Shown in pieces: positions 34,489 to 47,669 of a stretch of DNA of 64,000 bases. Where the stretch lies: positions 254,231 through 318,230 of the forward strand of contig MU004182.1 of the NCBI GenBank assembly GCA_010093605.1, in the 5' to 3' direction. Within the stretch, counting starts at the first letter, position 1, and each line of letters begins with the position of its first letter. Under the pieces are notes generated by a model. The model did not search any database and had not been told where the DNA came from. It saw only the letters and a program-made list of their open reading frames with translations. The position numbers were made by a program, and so were the translations under genes. Origin of the DNA: Lophium mytilinum (lineage: Eukaryota; Ascomycota; Dothideomycetes; Mytilinidiales; Mytilinidiaceae).

Positions 34489-34988
34489 GGCGCCAGAGGC
34501 CCAGTACAAGACAGGAGGTTGTTGGACAAGATGAAGCGCAACAGCTCCTTTACGGAGGCACGAATAAGATTTCTCGGTACTGTACGTCAGACGCCAGGTC
34601 GCGCCGTCATCAACCTTCGCGATTGGCGCTAGCTGTTAAGAGTGCACACGTGATGCAAAGCCTCAGTTCAAGACCATGGCTCTGAATTACCCAAGTACAT
34701 TACGACAGTGAGAAGTACCCTTGATATACTTTAACAGCTCTGAACCTGCTGTCATTTGCTATCTTGATCTATCAAGTCATGCGCTGGAGCATATTAGACG
34801 GCAAACGAGAACTCGCGATTGATAAGTTTGTGCGAATTCTTTTACTACATAGGCATAGTCAATGCCAGCAAACCCCATAACCTCCGGTTATTCCACGATT
34901 ACAGTAATAGCGCCACACGTTCTCCGCCACTGAAACTCCTTGCACTATAGGGACGACCAGGGCGCTTATATACAGAAGAAGAAATTGC
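34489..34988. other. Spacer between tandem minus-strand genes
   Basis: A 500 bp space holding the LETM1-like promoter and the 3' end of NAB3. No RNA gene is visible. Confidence 0.4.
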
Positions 34989-37757
34989 TTACCTCCGATA
35001 TTTTGCCAATTGCGCCATGATCTCATTCATGTCTGGCTGTGGTGCCGGTTGGTTTTGTGCTGGGGGAGGCCGAGACTGCAGAGGATTCGGCTGTTGGCCT
35101 CCCAGCAAGGACGCAAATGCTGGATTGTTTGCTAGAGCGGCATACGCATTCTGATCTGGTCCACCTCTGGATGGTGCTTGTTGGCCGTAACCCTGCTGCG
35201 AAGGAGGTCCCGCAGCGGCACTCAAAAGTCGAGCCAAGTCCGGACTTAGGCCTGTCTGAGCCTGCTGAGCCTGCTGTGCGTTTGGCTGCTGTATCACACC
35301 GAGCAGCTTTTGCAATCCCGAGGTATCGAGAGAGGAAATTAGGTTGGAGAGATTTGCATTCGTAGTCGGTGGCGGAGGGCCTTGACTCGGAGGTCCATGC
35401 ATTTGGGAGTAACCAGGTTGCGACAAGCTGTATCCTGATTGCGGCATGCCGTATTGTGTCGGCGTAGGGGGAGCGATGGGCAAGGCGTGAGTTTGTTTCG
35501 CATTGACAACAAGCTTAGCAGCTGTAGAGGGCTCAAGATCGGCGTATTCTACGCGTTCGGTCAGTCCTGGCGCTTCAAGAACGGTCAGGGCGAAATACCT
35601 TCATATCTGATGTTGTTCTCCCCTCCTCTCCTGTCGAATATCGTGAGCGGAATCTTGCTTGTCTCAAGCGATCTGCGATCGAGTTTAGAGACAGCTTGAA
35701 CGCCCTCCAAGATCTGCCTTCGAATAACTGCTTCCTCTGACAGACGAGGACTAAGAAGAAGGACATTGCAGCGCAGGCCTTCTCGGTGGAAGGCTCCCTC
35801 GACCCATGCAATGAAGTCCCTAGTTGAAATAGATTAGTGACGATATCTTTCAAGTGAGCCGTAAGTCGACGAACCGAACTAGATCATCTACGACGATGAC
35901 CTGAATGTCAGGAATCTCATGCAGTGCCCTTCGCGGAAGAGGCAAGTTATCTTCGGTATCTCTCCTAGGCGAAGGACTCCGGTACCTTCCTCGTCCAAAT
36001 CCTGGCGGAGACCTAGATGGGCTTCTCCTCCGTCCATCATACCGATCACGACTCCTGTCTCTTCCTCGGCCGCCGCGGGCGCCACCGCCACCGCCACCTC
36101 CGCGAGGCGATGGGGAGCGTCCAGGACGATAGTCATCACGACTCCGACGGAACTCCCTGTCTCTTGGAGACGACCCATTTGGCTGGCTGCCATACCGATC
36201 CATCCCTCGGCCTCCCTGAGAGCCTGATCCCCCTCGCGTGTATTCTGGTGATCGCGATCTACGTCGAGCTCCGGCGCCTCTAGCATTATTGCCTCCGTCG
36301 TCTGCCTTACGGGTATTGCGCTGAGGTTTAGAGATTTCGAGGTCTACAAGGGTCAGAACTGTTCACTGATGGCCATACAGTGCACATCAAACTTACGCAT
36401 CTTTCTACCCCGAATGGATTGTCCCTGCTCCGCCTGTAGAGCAGCACGACATTGATCCGCATCTAGAAATTGGACAAAGCCATATGCTTGCTTAATTGAA
36501 ATCTGTGCGAGTCTGCCGTGCCTGTAGAACCTATGGAAAATATCGCGTTTGGTGACCTTTTCCGTAGGAAGATTGCCTGGAAGATGAGCACATAGAAAGA
36601 TCAGTGCAGAGGATTGAGCGCCTACCTATGAATAGCCTAGATCCGAGAGGGAACTGATCCCATTGACCATCGGTAACAAATTTTCTCTCTTGATCCAGAA
36701 ACTCGTCGTATATCTTGTTTATAGCTGGGGGCCATTTCGCATCCTCATCATCGAGTAGATCCAGGTCTTGTCTCTGGTCAATCGAGTCGCCTCGCCGGGA
36801 ATTGGAAGTATTAGGGCTTTGGTTCGATTGTGTGGCGGACATTGGAGGCTGCTGTGAGTAGGCCGAACTGGAGGCCCCAGATCCGGGGGCATTGCCAGTC
36901 ATCAAGGGTTTCAGGCCGGGTTGGCCACGATAGGCAGAATCGGGGGCTTTGCGGCTATGGGGATGATATGATCTGATATCGTCTTCGGGGGCATAATTCG
37001 GATGGGTGGCGGGTTTTGCCTGGGGTGGAGGTCGAGGGGGGAGGTTGGGAGCGGGTGGTAAAGTGGACGTAGCAGCCAAAGCATTGCTGTGTGTCTGGGG
37101 AGCTTGAGAGGGAAGGGTCGCAGCAGCATTTCCATCATTTGGGGCGATGTTCCCCACGGGAGTTGAAAGTTTGTCCATTATGGCCTGGAAGACGGCCCCT
37201 CCACCACCTCCAACTCCATTCCCATAGCTCTCATTAGAGTGATCAGCGTAGCCCTGGGGAGGTTGGGGCTGTGAGTCTGCGCCGGGGTAAGGGCTACGAG
37301 CAGTAGGGTCATAGGACATGGGATAGGAAGATCGATCTTCGTGCTGGGGAGCGGAAGCGGCGTCACTGAAGGAAGCGGCGGCTTGCTGCTGTTGGGCAAA
37401 TGTCTGTATTGCGGAAGTATCTTGGCTGCCCGGCGCAGCATATCCCACTGCCCTTCCATACTCATCGTGCCCGCTGGCCGAAGCGCCTCCACTTTGGGCG
37501 TTGTGGTAGACAGGCGCAGACTGAGCCTCGCCATAGTACGAGCGGAGGGCTTGGTCGCTTGGAGGGTTCTGGTGGGGAAAGGAGCTGTACGGGGAAGTGC
37601 CCTCGACACTCAGCGCGGATTCATGGAACAGAGGGTCCATTTGCTTTTCTAAGATGGGGATGTTGGACGGCGAAGGGTAGTAAACGGGCTTTGGCGACTC
37701 GGGCGTCAGAGTTTTGCCTCGAAAGTGTTCTGCTTCTTGAGGAGGGCTGGGGGTCAT
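34989..37757 (-). CDS. NAB3: NAB3-like RNA-binding protein
   Basis: The exons are 37757-36626, 36576-36397, 36343-35875, 35819-35599 and 35548-34989, giving 853 aa. A Pro/Gln/Ser-rich N-terminal region of about 350 residues leads to the RRM (SRLFIGNLPTEKVTKRDIFH, ISIKQAYGFVQF, GRKMHLEISKP), then an Arg/Ser/Gly-rich linker (SPSPRGGGGGGG), then a C-terminal region with VVDDLVRDFIAWVEGAFHREG and a Gln/Pro-rich end. This is the layout of Nab3, the partner of Nrd1 in non-coding RNA termination in yeast; in filamentous fungi the role is inferred. The fourth exon is defined by the IRYEEYADLEP join. The stop codon TAA at 34991-34989 is preceded by AG, making a GTAAGC donor-like sequence, so a further 3' exon is possible. 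Confidence 0.85.
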
Positions 37758-38176
37758 GTAGGCTAGCAAGGCGCGCGGCCTCTTCAAGCACGCACAGCCA
37801 GAGAGAGGAAGTCAACTCAAGTCATCAAGAGAGTAGCGTGGACAGAGGAAGCGCGGGCTGCGCGGGGTGGTGGTGTCTGGGAGCAGGTCAGAGGGCAGCC
37901 GTGGCCGGAGGGCGAGGCCGTGGATGAGGCGCGAGCAGCTACTGTAGTGGTAACAGGAGGAGAGAGTCAGTGCGATGGGCGGTGGGAGGACTGTGGGTGC
38001 TGTGGATTGTGGTGATGGTGAAGAGTCTTGCTGCGGTTGCGGAGCAGAAAGTGGACGAAGAACGCCATGCAGCTAGGTGGAGAAAGCCGTTTGCGCTTAG
38101 TCAGTCCATAATAAATCACGACTTTAGCCTCGCGTTTGCACAAGCATACAATCTCGCTCCATGTCTCTCCACCACC
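37758..38176. promoter_or_regulatory. Divergent NAB3/ICT1 promoter
   Basis: A 419 bp space between divergent genes must hold both promoters. I could not assign any site. Confidence 0.4.
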
Positions 38177-38873
38177 ATGTTGCGCTGTCTGGCGCGTCCT
38201 CTCGTTCCGCCCGCTCCGCTTGTGTCTACGCCGTCCCTGCTGCTGTCTGCTACGCTGAGGTTCTTCGCATCCCAGCGATCTGCGAGTGACGCGACTGCAG
38301 ACGACATCCAGGCGGCGCGACGCTGGCTCGAGAAGCTCGACCCCGACACTATTCCCAAGGCCATCTGTGATCTGTCTTTCAGCAGATCTTCGGGACCGGG
38401 CGGTCAGAATGTCAACAAGTATGCCTTTCCATACGCACTGCTGCTGCAACTTTGGCTGAGTCCTCAAGGGTCAACTCCAAGGCTACACTGAAGCTGGAAG
38501 TCAGCAAGCTGCTAGCTCACGTCCCAGGCCTGCTCCATCGTCCAATTCGCAGCTCGCGCTACTATGCGCCTCGTTCTGATTCTATCATCATACAGGCAGA
38601 TGACAGCAGAAAGCAGAACGACAACACCCATAGCTGTTTTGCCAAGCTCCACAACCTCATAGTCGAGGCTGGTCGGGAGGCATTACCGGGGCAAACATCT
38701 GCTGAACAGTCTCGGCGCGTCAAGAATCTGTGCGTAGTACCGTGCTCTGTGTAGCTTCCATCCCATGCTAAACGTCCCTCAGCCAGAAAGCAGAGAACGA
38801 GCACAGGCTACATGCCAAAAAGATGCACAGCAGTAAGAAGAGTACACGACGTGCAAGTGGGAATAGTGATTAG
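38177..38873 (+). CDS. Mitochondrial peptidyl-tRNA hydrolase, ICT1/RF-I type
   Basis: The exons are 38177-38418, 38469-38729 and 38783-38873, giving 197 aa. The protein has the class I release-factor motif SGPGGQNVNKVNSKATLKL, with GGQ at residues 75-77, but lacks codon-recognition domains. It ends in a basic tail (KKSTRRASG). This is the ICT1/YaeJ type that rescues stalled mitochondrial ribosomes by hydrolysing peptidyl-tRNA. The N-terminus (LRCLARPLVPP...RFFASQRS) is a likely mitochondrial presequence. Two introns are placed by phase and by the NVNK-VNSK continuity. It is divergent from NAB3. Confidence 0.9.
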
Positions 38874-39507
38874 CTCCAATGCCTAAACAAGTCAATGGAA
38901 ATGGTCCGTGGTTCTTTATGCCATATCTGAACAACGTGGCAATTGAAGAACCTAGGGGGATGTGCTAGACTAGATATTGCACACATATTGAGCGTTGATA
39001 GCACCCTTCATCAAGCACTAAGAACCCCTACAGAGTGGTCTCTGATTCTGCCCAAGGAAAATTTCTTGTGAAGGACCTCGGGATGATGGCGTGAAGAGCA
39101 CGTGAAGATGTCGTCGGGATTCCGGGCTATCCCTTTTCCGAAAAGAAGTGGTATTTTATACATCGTATCTACTTCGAAATTAGCGGAGGAGAATATAGAC
39201 AGTACATAGAGGTCATACGTTAGAAAGAGGGTGTCCTCATATCTCTAAACGAGTCTCTACACGTCTTCCTATCCAAAGATAGTAGTCTCGAGAGTACGAG
39301 GAGCGGCCCCTGCTACCCAATGCGGAACATGCCACTTTCTAAACTTAGCTGCGGGCATCCGAATCTTGTCGCGTCCCTGAACGATGCTTCAGGAGCGTCC
39401 GCACCGACCTTCCTCGCTGTCCACATCTTCCCTCCCCCCTTCTCGACACTCCTTTCTCTTTCTTGTTCATATGGGGAGCTGCTAGGTGAATTGTTTCTTC
39501 GATCCTG
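38874..39507. other. Intergenic region of 0.63 kb
   Basis: The space lies between tandem plus-strand genes and includes the CWH43 leader. I see no RNA gene or repeat. Confidence 0.4.
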
Positions 39508-42500
39508 ATGGCGCCCAAATTCAAAGACGGAGATGTCGTCGCAACGGTACGAGATCCAACCCTGCCCTCCGCGTCCAAAGACTTGCGCTTATTTCACCAA
39601 CAGTTCTCCGGGAAGTGGATATCTTGGGCTCATACTGGCGCAGCATATGGTGAGTCTCCTTGAACCTCAATACTTCGACGCGTGCTAATTGTTGCAGCTG
39701 CCTTCCTCGGGGCTCTAATTGTGGGAATGTAATGCGCTCTCTGCTCGCTCGCTACTATCGAAGCTCACGCCACACAGAGGCCTCCACTACAAGAAGATTG
39801 TGCAGAATGAATACTATGTTAGTTGAACAGGCCCATGGGGCAAGCTTCTGCTAATCTGTGCCAGGGCTACCCCGATGAATGGTTCCCCTCGGTCTCAGCA
39901 ACGATTGGAGACAGGTATCCGGAGCGATCCGTCTTCATGGTCTTCATTGCCATAACCTCTGGTACGCTTCGCTAGAATGTTATTAGGACTGCATACTGAG
40001 TTTTTCTAGGACCGCGCTTCGCATTGGTCGGCCTGTACTATATCCTAACGCGGAAACACAATTCCTCCTTGCCCAAGTTCATTGCTGGTGTGGGGGTATT
40101 CCGGACACTGACATGTGGCGGCTGGACATACGTGACATCCACGGACGATCACCACTGGCATGATATCTTCATGGTTTCGTACCTGGTCGCGACAGTCCCT
40201 TGGACGTTGGGGTGCATAGCACTGAGCCCTCGTAATCCCACGGCAGTAAAGTACCGCAAGATATTCGGCGGAGGTTTCTTCGTGACATTGGTGCCTTTGA
40301 CCTACTTCTTTCTCCAACACAAGGTTCACCGAGTGGCAGGAGGTAAGCGATCAGCTCCCCGATTATGTCCGCAAGCTGACTTGACTCCAGCCTACACAAC
40401 ATACGCCTTATTTGAGTGGTTAACGGTTCTTCTTGATGTCGGCTTTGATGCGGTTACTGTACTAGATTTTGCTAGCCTTGAGATTGTGATCAAAGACGTA
40501 CGAGGACTAAGTCGCGGGTACGTTACCTGGCTACCCAAGTAGATAGTCACCCTGTCAGCTTCACAATGAAATGATCAACGAGAACCATTCTGATTCCAAT
40601 GCGTATCCAGTAATTACCCTACCGTAGCCGATTCTGTTTTAGAGAAACAGTACGTAAGAAAAACATCCTTCGCATTTAATCGTCTCTTACAAATGTATAG
40701 GAAAGATAAGGAAGTTGGTGCCGTCTTTTCTGGAGCGTTTTCGTGGTCAGCTGCCATCGATGCTGCTGCAGACGTCTACACTGGGGTCAGTCATCATACT
40801 TCGAGCTGTACTAATCCTTTTCTGACGCTATCCAGTTCGTCTTCTGGTCGATGCTCACTTCTCTTGCTCTGTTGATCTGGTGTAAGTCAGCTTCTTCGAT
40901 GTGCAGATTACATGCTAATGATGCAGATTTCCCGCTGTGGTATATGGGCCTCTGTGGTTACGAGATCGCGATTCTTGTCACTATCTCGCCATTCTTACTC
41001 GGAATCAAGCCTCTGCGTTTTCTCGCAGTTCGCCAAGTCCGCTTTTGCCATCTTCTTTCCCTTGTTGGCCTCCTTTCCTTTCTCACAAAAACTCCCGAGA
41101 GCCGCCTCTTCACCACTGCATTCGGTGTTGGCATGTCAACCTTGTCATGGACGGCCACATTCTATGGCGAGCGGTCTCAACCCCACCGCCTCGAGGCCCG
41201 CATTTCAGCCTTCGTCCTTGGCTTGCTGGCCTCCAGTATCGCCAAATTCGCCTTCTGGACAAACAATCCTATTTGGCCAATCATGCACGGCCCTAACGGA
41301 GGCTGGAACAAAGTTGGACTTGCCCTTGCTGTCCTAGCCATCCTACGATCCACGCGTGCCACTGCAAGCTCTGGGGCCGATATGCCTGCGCCTGGCTCCT
41401 CCAAGGGGTCTCGGACTCTCGCTGCCCTGGGTCTAGCTGGCTTGTTCTTCGCCCTGCACACTCTCCTCTCGGACTCAAGCACTATGATTTCATGGGGTTG
41501 GGAAGGGTTCCCCGTGCGTGGTCCTCTCGCCGTCCCACATGGCGCCTACACTCTTATAGCTATGGGACTCGGCCTCATCATTGGACTGTTTTATCCTACA
41601 TTCACTCGGAGCTGGACATTCTACGGTATAGGTTCCATTGGTGCTGCAGTTTTGACAACCTATAGCCACTGGACCGGATACTACGGTGCTCTGGTCATCA
41701 CAGTCTACATCATGGCGTTATCTCCCGTCTTGATTTCGTCCGCTGCAAGATTCCCGCCTGGGTCAACGTTTGGGCTCGCCTTTCTGGTCTACAACCTCGC
41801 CCTTCTTGCCCATGTATGGACTGTCGCATATGCCTTTGTACCAGGTGGTCCATTGCTGCGCGAGCGCACCGATATCGTTATGACCGTCATGATGCTTTTG
41901 ATCGGGTGCGGCGTCTTCGGGGCCAGCTCTCAAAAAGTCTCTCCCTCCAATGCGAAGTACCGTGCCAAGCTTGGCAGTATCAATCCTGCAGCGCGGAAAC
42001 AACGATCATACTATCTCTATATTCTCCTTGGACTCGAGCTTCTAGCGACGTCAGTAGCGTACCTGCGATTCCCTACCTATGACTACACGCCTTATCATGC
42101 TGAAGATAAAGTCATCACGGCTGGCATATGGACCATTCATTTCTCCGTCGATAACGACATGTGGAGCTCCGAGCACCGCATGCGCGATGTAATCAAGGAG
42201 CTTGAACTGGATGTCTTCGGCCTCCTTGAAAGCGACACTCAGCGCATCCTCATGGGCAACCGCGACGTGACACAGTTCCTAGCAGAAGACCTTGGAATGT
42301 ACGTCGATTACGGACCAGGCCCTAACAAGCACACATGGGGAGCGGCACTGCTGTCCAAATTTCCTATCGTAAACAGCACACATCATCTCCTACCTTCCCC
42401 AGTCGGCGAGCTTGCACCTGCCATCCATGCGACGCTAGATTGTTATGGCACTTTGGTCGATGTCTTCGTTTTCCACTCCGGACAAGAAGAGGATCCGGAA

Positions 42501-42975
42501 GACCGTAGATTGCAATCTGAGTATCTATCTAAGCTTATGCGCGAGAGCCCCCGGCCGAGTATTCTGCTCAGTTATCTGGTTACTAAACCTAAAGAAGGAA
42601 ACTACAACACATACGTTGGTGAAAAGAGCGGGATGCGCGATATCGACTCTTCTGATTGGGACCGCTGGTGCGAATACATCTTGTACAAGGGCATCAAGCG
42701 GATCGGGTACGCAAGGGTCAGCAGGAGCACGATTACTGACACTGAGATTCAGGTAAGTGGCCTCAAACTTTCAGTCCCGATTTTTGCTCTTCGAAAAGCT
42801 TGCAGCTAACACAAACTAGGCCGGCAAATTCCTCGTTGGCGCTCCCGAGGGAACTGATGATCAAATCCCTGAGGCCCATGTGCCTTATGGCCAAAGATGG
42901 CCGGCGTTGTTCAGAGGGCAGGGTGTCAGAGACCATCGGTATCATGTGTTCGAGGAGCCAAGATACTACGCGTAG
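39508..42975 (+). CDS. CWH43: CWH43 GPI-anchor lipid remodelling protein
   Basis: The exons are 39508-39546, 39604-39649, 39698-39728, 39778-39817, 39865-39961, 40010-40342, 40391-40517, 40701-40785, 40836-40881, 40927-42752 and 42820-42975, giving 941 aa. The N-terminal half matches the Frag1/DRAM/Sfk1-type membrane region ([44 protein letters not shown]-like [14 protein letters not shown]); the second half has more membrane helices and then an exonuclease-endonuclease-phosphatase-like domain ([52 protein letters not shown]). In yeast Cwh43 replaces the GPI lipid with ceramide in the ER. The intron 40518-40700 (183 bp) is long for this locus but in phase. The 57 bp intron 39547-39603 is in phase and stop-free, so exon 1 may read through. 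Confidence 0.88.
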
Positions 42976-43649
42976 GAGAGGTTTGGAGGAGCACGAAGAG
43001 GTCGTGATGAGAAAAGGGCTGTGCACGACTTGCTGCCATAGTCCATGCACATATAACTCGGTCTCAGGCGGATCTTTCGTGCTACATAGAAATAATGGCA
43101 GGAGAGCAGATACTTTACTAGTGCCTTGATAGAAACGAAGTGAAACACAAGTTCAGTTGTCCTTGATACGTGCCTGGTGGTGTAGTGCATTGATCTCACT
43201 TGTGAACCCTCCCGTACCAGAACCAAATCTAGAGGAACCGGTAAAATCATATGTCACGTGGTAACGTGGCCGTCGCGTTTCCTCCCGTGCCCCCTCGTGT
43301 CACAACTCTACGGATGCCCTCCTCCACACTCTCTCCAGCTTTGTCTATGCGATGCGCGACAACACCATATCTTAGCCCAACCTTTTGGCTTGTTAGTCAG
43401 GACAATACTAGCTATGCGACATAGTGAGAACAGCCTCGTATCTACTCAACGTGCATAATCCCAATTCTAGCTCCCCTCCCATCTCACTAAAAATTCCGCG
43501 AGTCTAGATTCCTTTAGCCACTCTCAGGCGCCTATCGCAGCAACATCCAACTATCCACGCGCCTACTCACTAGGAGTTCCACCGCCTGTCAATATCTTCC
43601 AGCGCATCGCCTTGCAACACGCTTGACGTGTCGTCAGTCCCGCCCCGCC
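42976..43649. other. Intergenic region of 0.67 kb
   Basis: The space lies between tandem genes. The right side, from about 43470, is a pyrimidine-rich leader region of the PIF1 gene. No RNA gene is visible. Confidence 0.4.
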
Positions 43650-46144
43650 ATGTTCAAACGAGCGCTCGCTGCTCACGAGAAGGAGAAAGCAGCAGGCTTA
43701 CTCGCTGAGGACAGCGTAGGCGAAGCGCCTGAAAGAAAGAAGGCAAAAAACCAGTCTGTCGTGCAACCGGTGGACTTAGACAGATCAACGAACGGGGCGC
43801 ACAAGAGAACTGCGGAGGATATGAGAGGAGAACGATGGCGCATGCCCAACCATACAGCTCCTGCGGCGCCCGACTTTGTGCTTCCAGAAATCGCATATGG
43901 GACCAATCTCGATGATGTGCTGAGTTCCAGTGCTCCAAAGCCCCTACAACAACCCGTCAACGCCATTGCGCATAACCCGCACTTTGGAACTACTTATGGA
44001 TCACACAGGCATGAAATGCTTACCGAAGGACCAGTGGTGGACGGAGACTGGAGTAACCCTCGTCATCCGAATAGAGAACCAGAAAAGGCACATGAGGCCC
44101 AACGCAAAAGGAAGAGGGGTCAAAATGAGCATCCGCCCGTCATCCTAGAATTAAGCTCGGATCCTCCTACCCCGGAAGCAACGTCTCCGAAATATACAAC
44201 TTTCCAGGCTGGACCTCCGGATAGTCCCCCAGGCGTGGTCAATCTGGTAAGCTCTGACGATGAGGAGCCGTCCCCGGATCTTTTACGAAACCCTGCAGGA
44301 CACGTCCAAGCCCGGACGTGGAGGAACTATACAACAACCAGTTATGGCTCAGACGCCAAATTTTCTCAGTCGGACAGTTCTCTCCATGTTGCTCCACATG
44401 CTGAGCCCTCGGATTCCGCAGGTAGTGTATTTGTTACAGAGCAGCGATCAGACCCACAGCAGAACGTCCAAGCCGCGGACATTGTGGCGATCACAGAGCC
44501 AGAGCTCTGCAAAGAACAAGCAGATCTCGTGGACCTAATTGTCAGTGGAAGGAATGTTTTCTATACTGGATCTGCAGGATGTGGGAAGTCCACGGTCCTC
44601 AAAGCATTTGTTAAACGCCTCCGAGCAAGAGGACTACAAGTGGACATCGTAGCACCAACAGGTCGTGCAGCATTGGATATCAACGGCTCAACCACTTGGA
44701 CCTACGCAGGATGGACTCCTAACCACCACGGACGGCCTTTGAAAACTCTGAAAATGGCCGCCCATGGCAAGTTTGTGCAAAAGAGACTGAGAGCGACTGA
44801 TGTTTTGGTCATCGACGAGATATCCATGGTTGAAAACCTCCACTTTGAACGACTCAATGAGATCATGAAGGAAGGCAGAGACAGTGACCTGGCATTCGGT
44901 GGCGTCCAAGTTGTCGTCACGGGAGACTTCTGTCAGCTGCCGCCGGTGAAGCCATTTGGACATTGCATCAAATGCGGAAAGGTATTGCGGGCAAATTTGG
45001 CTCGAAACGAGTTTACGTGCCCTGAGGACGGTGCAGTATACTTCTTGAAGGATCAATTTGCATTCAGAAGCACAGCGTGGAAAGAATCGAACTTTGTCCA
45101 CGTGAACCTCACGAACATACATCGACAGAGCGATGCCGTTTTCATCAACATACTGCAAAAGTGTAGGATGGGCAAGGTCTTAACTCAGGCGGACCAAGAT
45201 CTCCTCCTCAATCATCATTCTGAGACTAGGGGGGCGGTACGACTTTTCGCAACCCGAGAAGAAGTAAGGCGGACCAATCTAGAAGCATTCAACCGACTTC
45301 CTAGTCGCGCCCGCTTGTTCACGTCTATCGACACCTTCAAATGGAACAAAGAGCATCGCAATCTAGAGTTCAAGACGAAGCAAAATGAGGATGGCTCGTT
45401 GCAAGCACTGCATGATCATCGCTTCGACAGCACACTACGTCTGAAGCAAGGAATGAATGTCGTTCTTCTTGTGAACCTTGACATTGGTGCTGGACTAGTC
45501 AATGGTAGTCAAGGCGTAATACAAGGTTTTGAGGCGTACGATCCGCAACAACTGCCGAAGACTATCGAAAATGCAAGCAAAGTACCGGCAGTATCGAAGG
45601 AAGGGGTACCCATGCCCCCAGTACCAACACTTTCAGGCGATCACGCAGCCTTCAGAGAGGGTCAAATCAAAGACTTCATCACCAAAGCTGGGAACAAAGA
45701 GTGGCCCATCGTCCAATTCAACAACGGAGTGAGGCGGACAATCTACGCTGATTGTACGGTGAACGAGCTCGGCGACGAACAACCACATTCCTTACTTTGC
45801 CGAACGCAGATCCCACTCACAGCTGCTTGGGCCCTCTCCATTCATAAGTCTCAAGTTCGTTCCATGATATTTCTTAATCAGCACACTATCTAACCAGAAA
45901 CTTAGGGAATGACGCTGAATCGCGTGATAGTCGACTTGAGTAAGAGTTTTGAAGAGGGTCAAATGTATGTTGTAATCCTCGAATTCAGATTTCTACGTAC
46001 TAATTGCTTTACTCTATCAGGTACGTTGCTCTCTCTAGAGCTAGAAGTCTCGACGGACTGAAAGTGGAAGGGCTAGGCCGAGGAATGAAAGGCGGAGACG
46101 AGCAGGTTCGGGAATTTTTGCGCGAAAAGTTTGGAATCACTTAA
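43650..46144 (+). CDS. PIF1-family DNA helicase
   Basis: The exons are 43650-45854, 45906-45964 and 46021-46144, giving 795 aa. The helicase has Walker A GSAGCGKST at residues 307-315, VAPTGRAALDI, Walker B VLVIDEISMV, GDFCQLPPV, and the C-terminal motifs AWALSIHKSQ-GMTLNRVIVDL and YVALSRARSLDGL. The last two are restored exactly by the two introns. A Cys-rich insert (CIKCGK...FTCPEDG) lies after the GDFCQLPPV motif. The first 280 residues are disordered, basic and Ser/Pro-rich. A hydrophobic-acidic stretch, VVNLVSSDDEE (about residues 196-206), resembles a SUMO-interaction motif. PIF1 helicases act on DNA ends, forks and quadruplexes; whether this copy is nuclear or mitochondrial cannot be decided. 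Confidence 0.9.
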
Positions 46145-46487
46145 GGAAGCTAGCTACCTGCTGTGCATGATTGACTATACTGAGCCTTTTTGTTGAGGTC
46201 TCAGTATCTTGGTATAGCTTTTGCCTAGTTCATACTTCTTTTCGGCGTCAGGCTTCTAGATATATTGATACCCCTGTTAGTATGCTCATCTATTCGGTCC
46301 AAAGTCGTGATTCATCCAACAATCACGTAAAGACTGCGAGCGGAGCACAATGAAAAAAGTTCGGAGTATCACATCGTGCTCCAACTTTTCTCCGTCCTTT
46401 TTCAACCTCAGTTGGCACTGGTGAGGCTGTTGACTACTAGTTGCTCCATAGGCAGTGAGAACAACACGTGCGAGCAATACGCCTGGG
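46145..46487. other. Convergent 3' spacer
   Basis: A 343 bp space between convergent genes. No feature is visible in it. Confidence 0.4.
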
Positions 46488-47669
46488 CTATTCGTTCACC
46501 CTCACGACGACCTTCCCAAAATGCCCTCCACTGAAAAGATATTTCAACGCCACCTTACTCTCCTCAAAGGAGAAGACTTTATCGACGGCTGGCCGAATGC
46601 CATGTTCCTCATAGAACCCCAACATCTCATCAAATCGATCTTTGGGTCCATTCAGAATCCCTTTCAACGTAACGTTCCGCCGCAACGCAAGCACGTTCGC
46701 GTTCAACCGATCTCCGGGATCGTCTTCTTTGCCAGAAAGGTACCCGACGCAGTCAATCAGACCGCCAAAAGCGACGCAATCGAAGCTTTTTCGGAGAGTG
46801 CGTGCACCTCCGAGCTCGAAGATGATGTCAGCGCCGTAGTTAGAGGTGATTTTGAGGACTTCTAGCTCCCAGTCGGGGTTTGTGGTGTAGTTGATGGTGT
46901 GTGTGGCACCTAGGGCTTTGGCTTGGGCGAGTTTGGCGTCAGAAGAAGATGTGATTATTGCTGGAAAAGTCAACTTGTCATCTTTAGAGTACAATGAGAG
47001 AGCCGTCAAGTCTTACTTGTTGCGCCAGCAGCATTGGCTATCTGTAAACCCGCTATACTCACACCGCCTGTGCCCTGCAAAAGGACTACCTCCCCGTTCC
47101 CGCCTGCCTGGCCCATCGGTCTCATGCCGTTGAGAGACATCCAAGCAGTCACACTAGCGATTGGTAGGGTGCAGACTTCCTCATCTGTTAGATACTCGGG
47201 CACTTTCAAAAGTCCATAAGTCGGGAAAACCCTATGAGTGGTCAAAACGCCTGGATTTGGGCCACCTAGACCAGAATCTAGCATTTCCGCATTGATTTGG
47301 CCCGTAAGATGCTTTGGGGCAAAGGTCGAAACAACTCGGTCGCCCACCTTCAGAGGGCCGGGTGAAGTTGATGGACCGACTGCCAGGATGACGCCGCACA
47401 TGTCGGAGCAGGGCACAAGAGCAGGCGGGGAATTTACTGATTTGTGGTGAGTATAGAGGCCCATTACGACTGCCTGTTCTTAGCTACACTGTCATTTCTG
47501 CGAGAAGATGTTCATGGGGGCTCAAACCTTCTGTGTCTCGATAGTTCAACGACACAGTCCGTACTTCCACCAGGACTTCATCTTCAGCTGGAACTGGCAT
47601 CTCCCCTTCTGTTATCATCAGGTAGTCAAGTCCATCCTGCTTCGTCATCCATTGCTTGATCTTGACCAT
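46488..47669 (-). CDS. MDR-family zinc-type alcohol dehydrogenase-like oxidoreductase
   Basis: The exons are 47669-47528, 47469-47017 and 46960-46488, giving 355 aa. It is a medium-chain dehydrogenase/reductase: a GroES-like N-terminal part (VLVEVRTVSLNYRD, LVPCSDMCGVILAVGPS, VGDRVVSTF) and a Rossmann part (VVLLQGTGGVSIAGLQIANAAG, IITSSSDAKLAQAKALGA, then ELGGARTLRKSF). The coenzyme loop GTGGVS fits NADPH-dependent quinone-reductase-like members; substrate unknown. The first intron's acceptor lies after GGCAG, which gives the RDTE-VVMGLY join; the nearer AG breaks the frame. It is divergent from a Zn2Cys6 regulator, so it may be its target. Confidence 0.87.
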
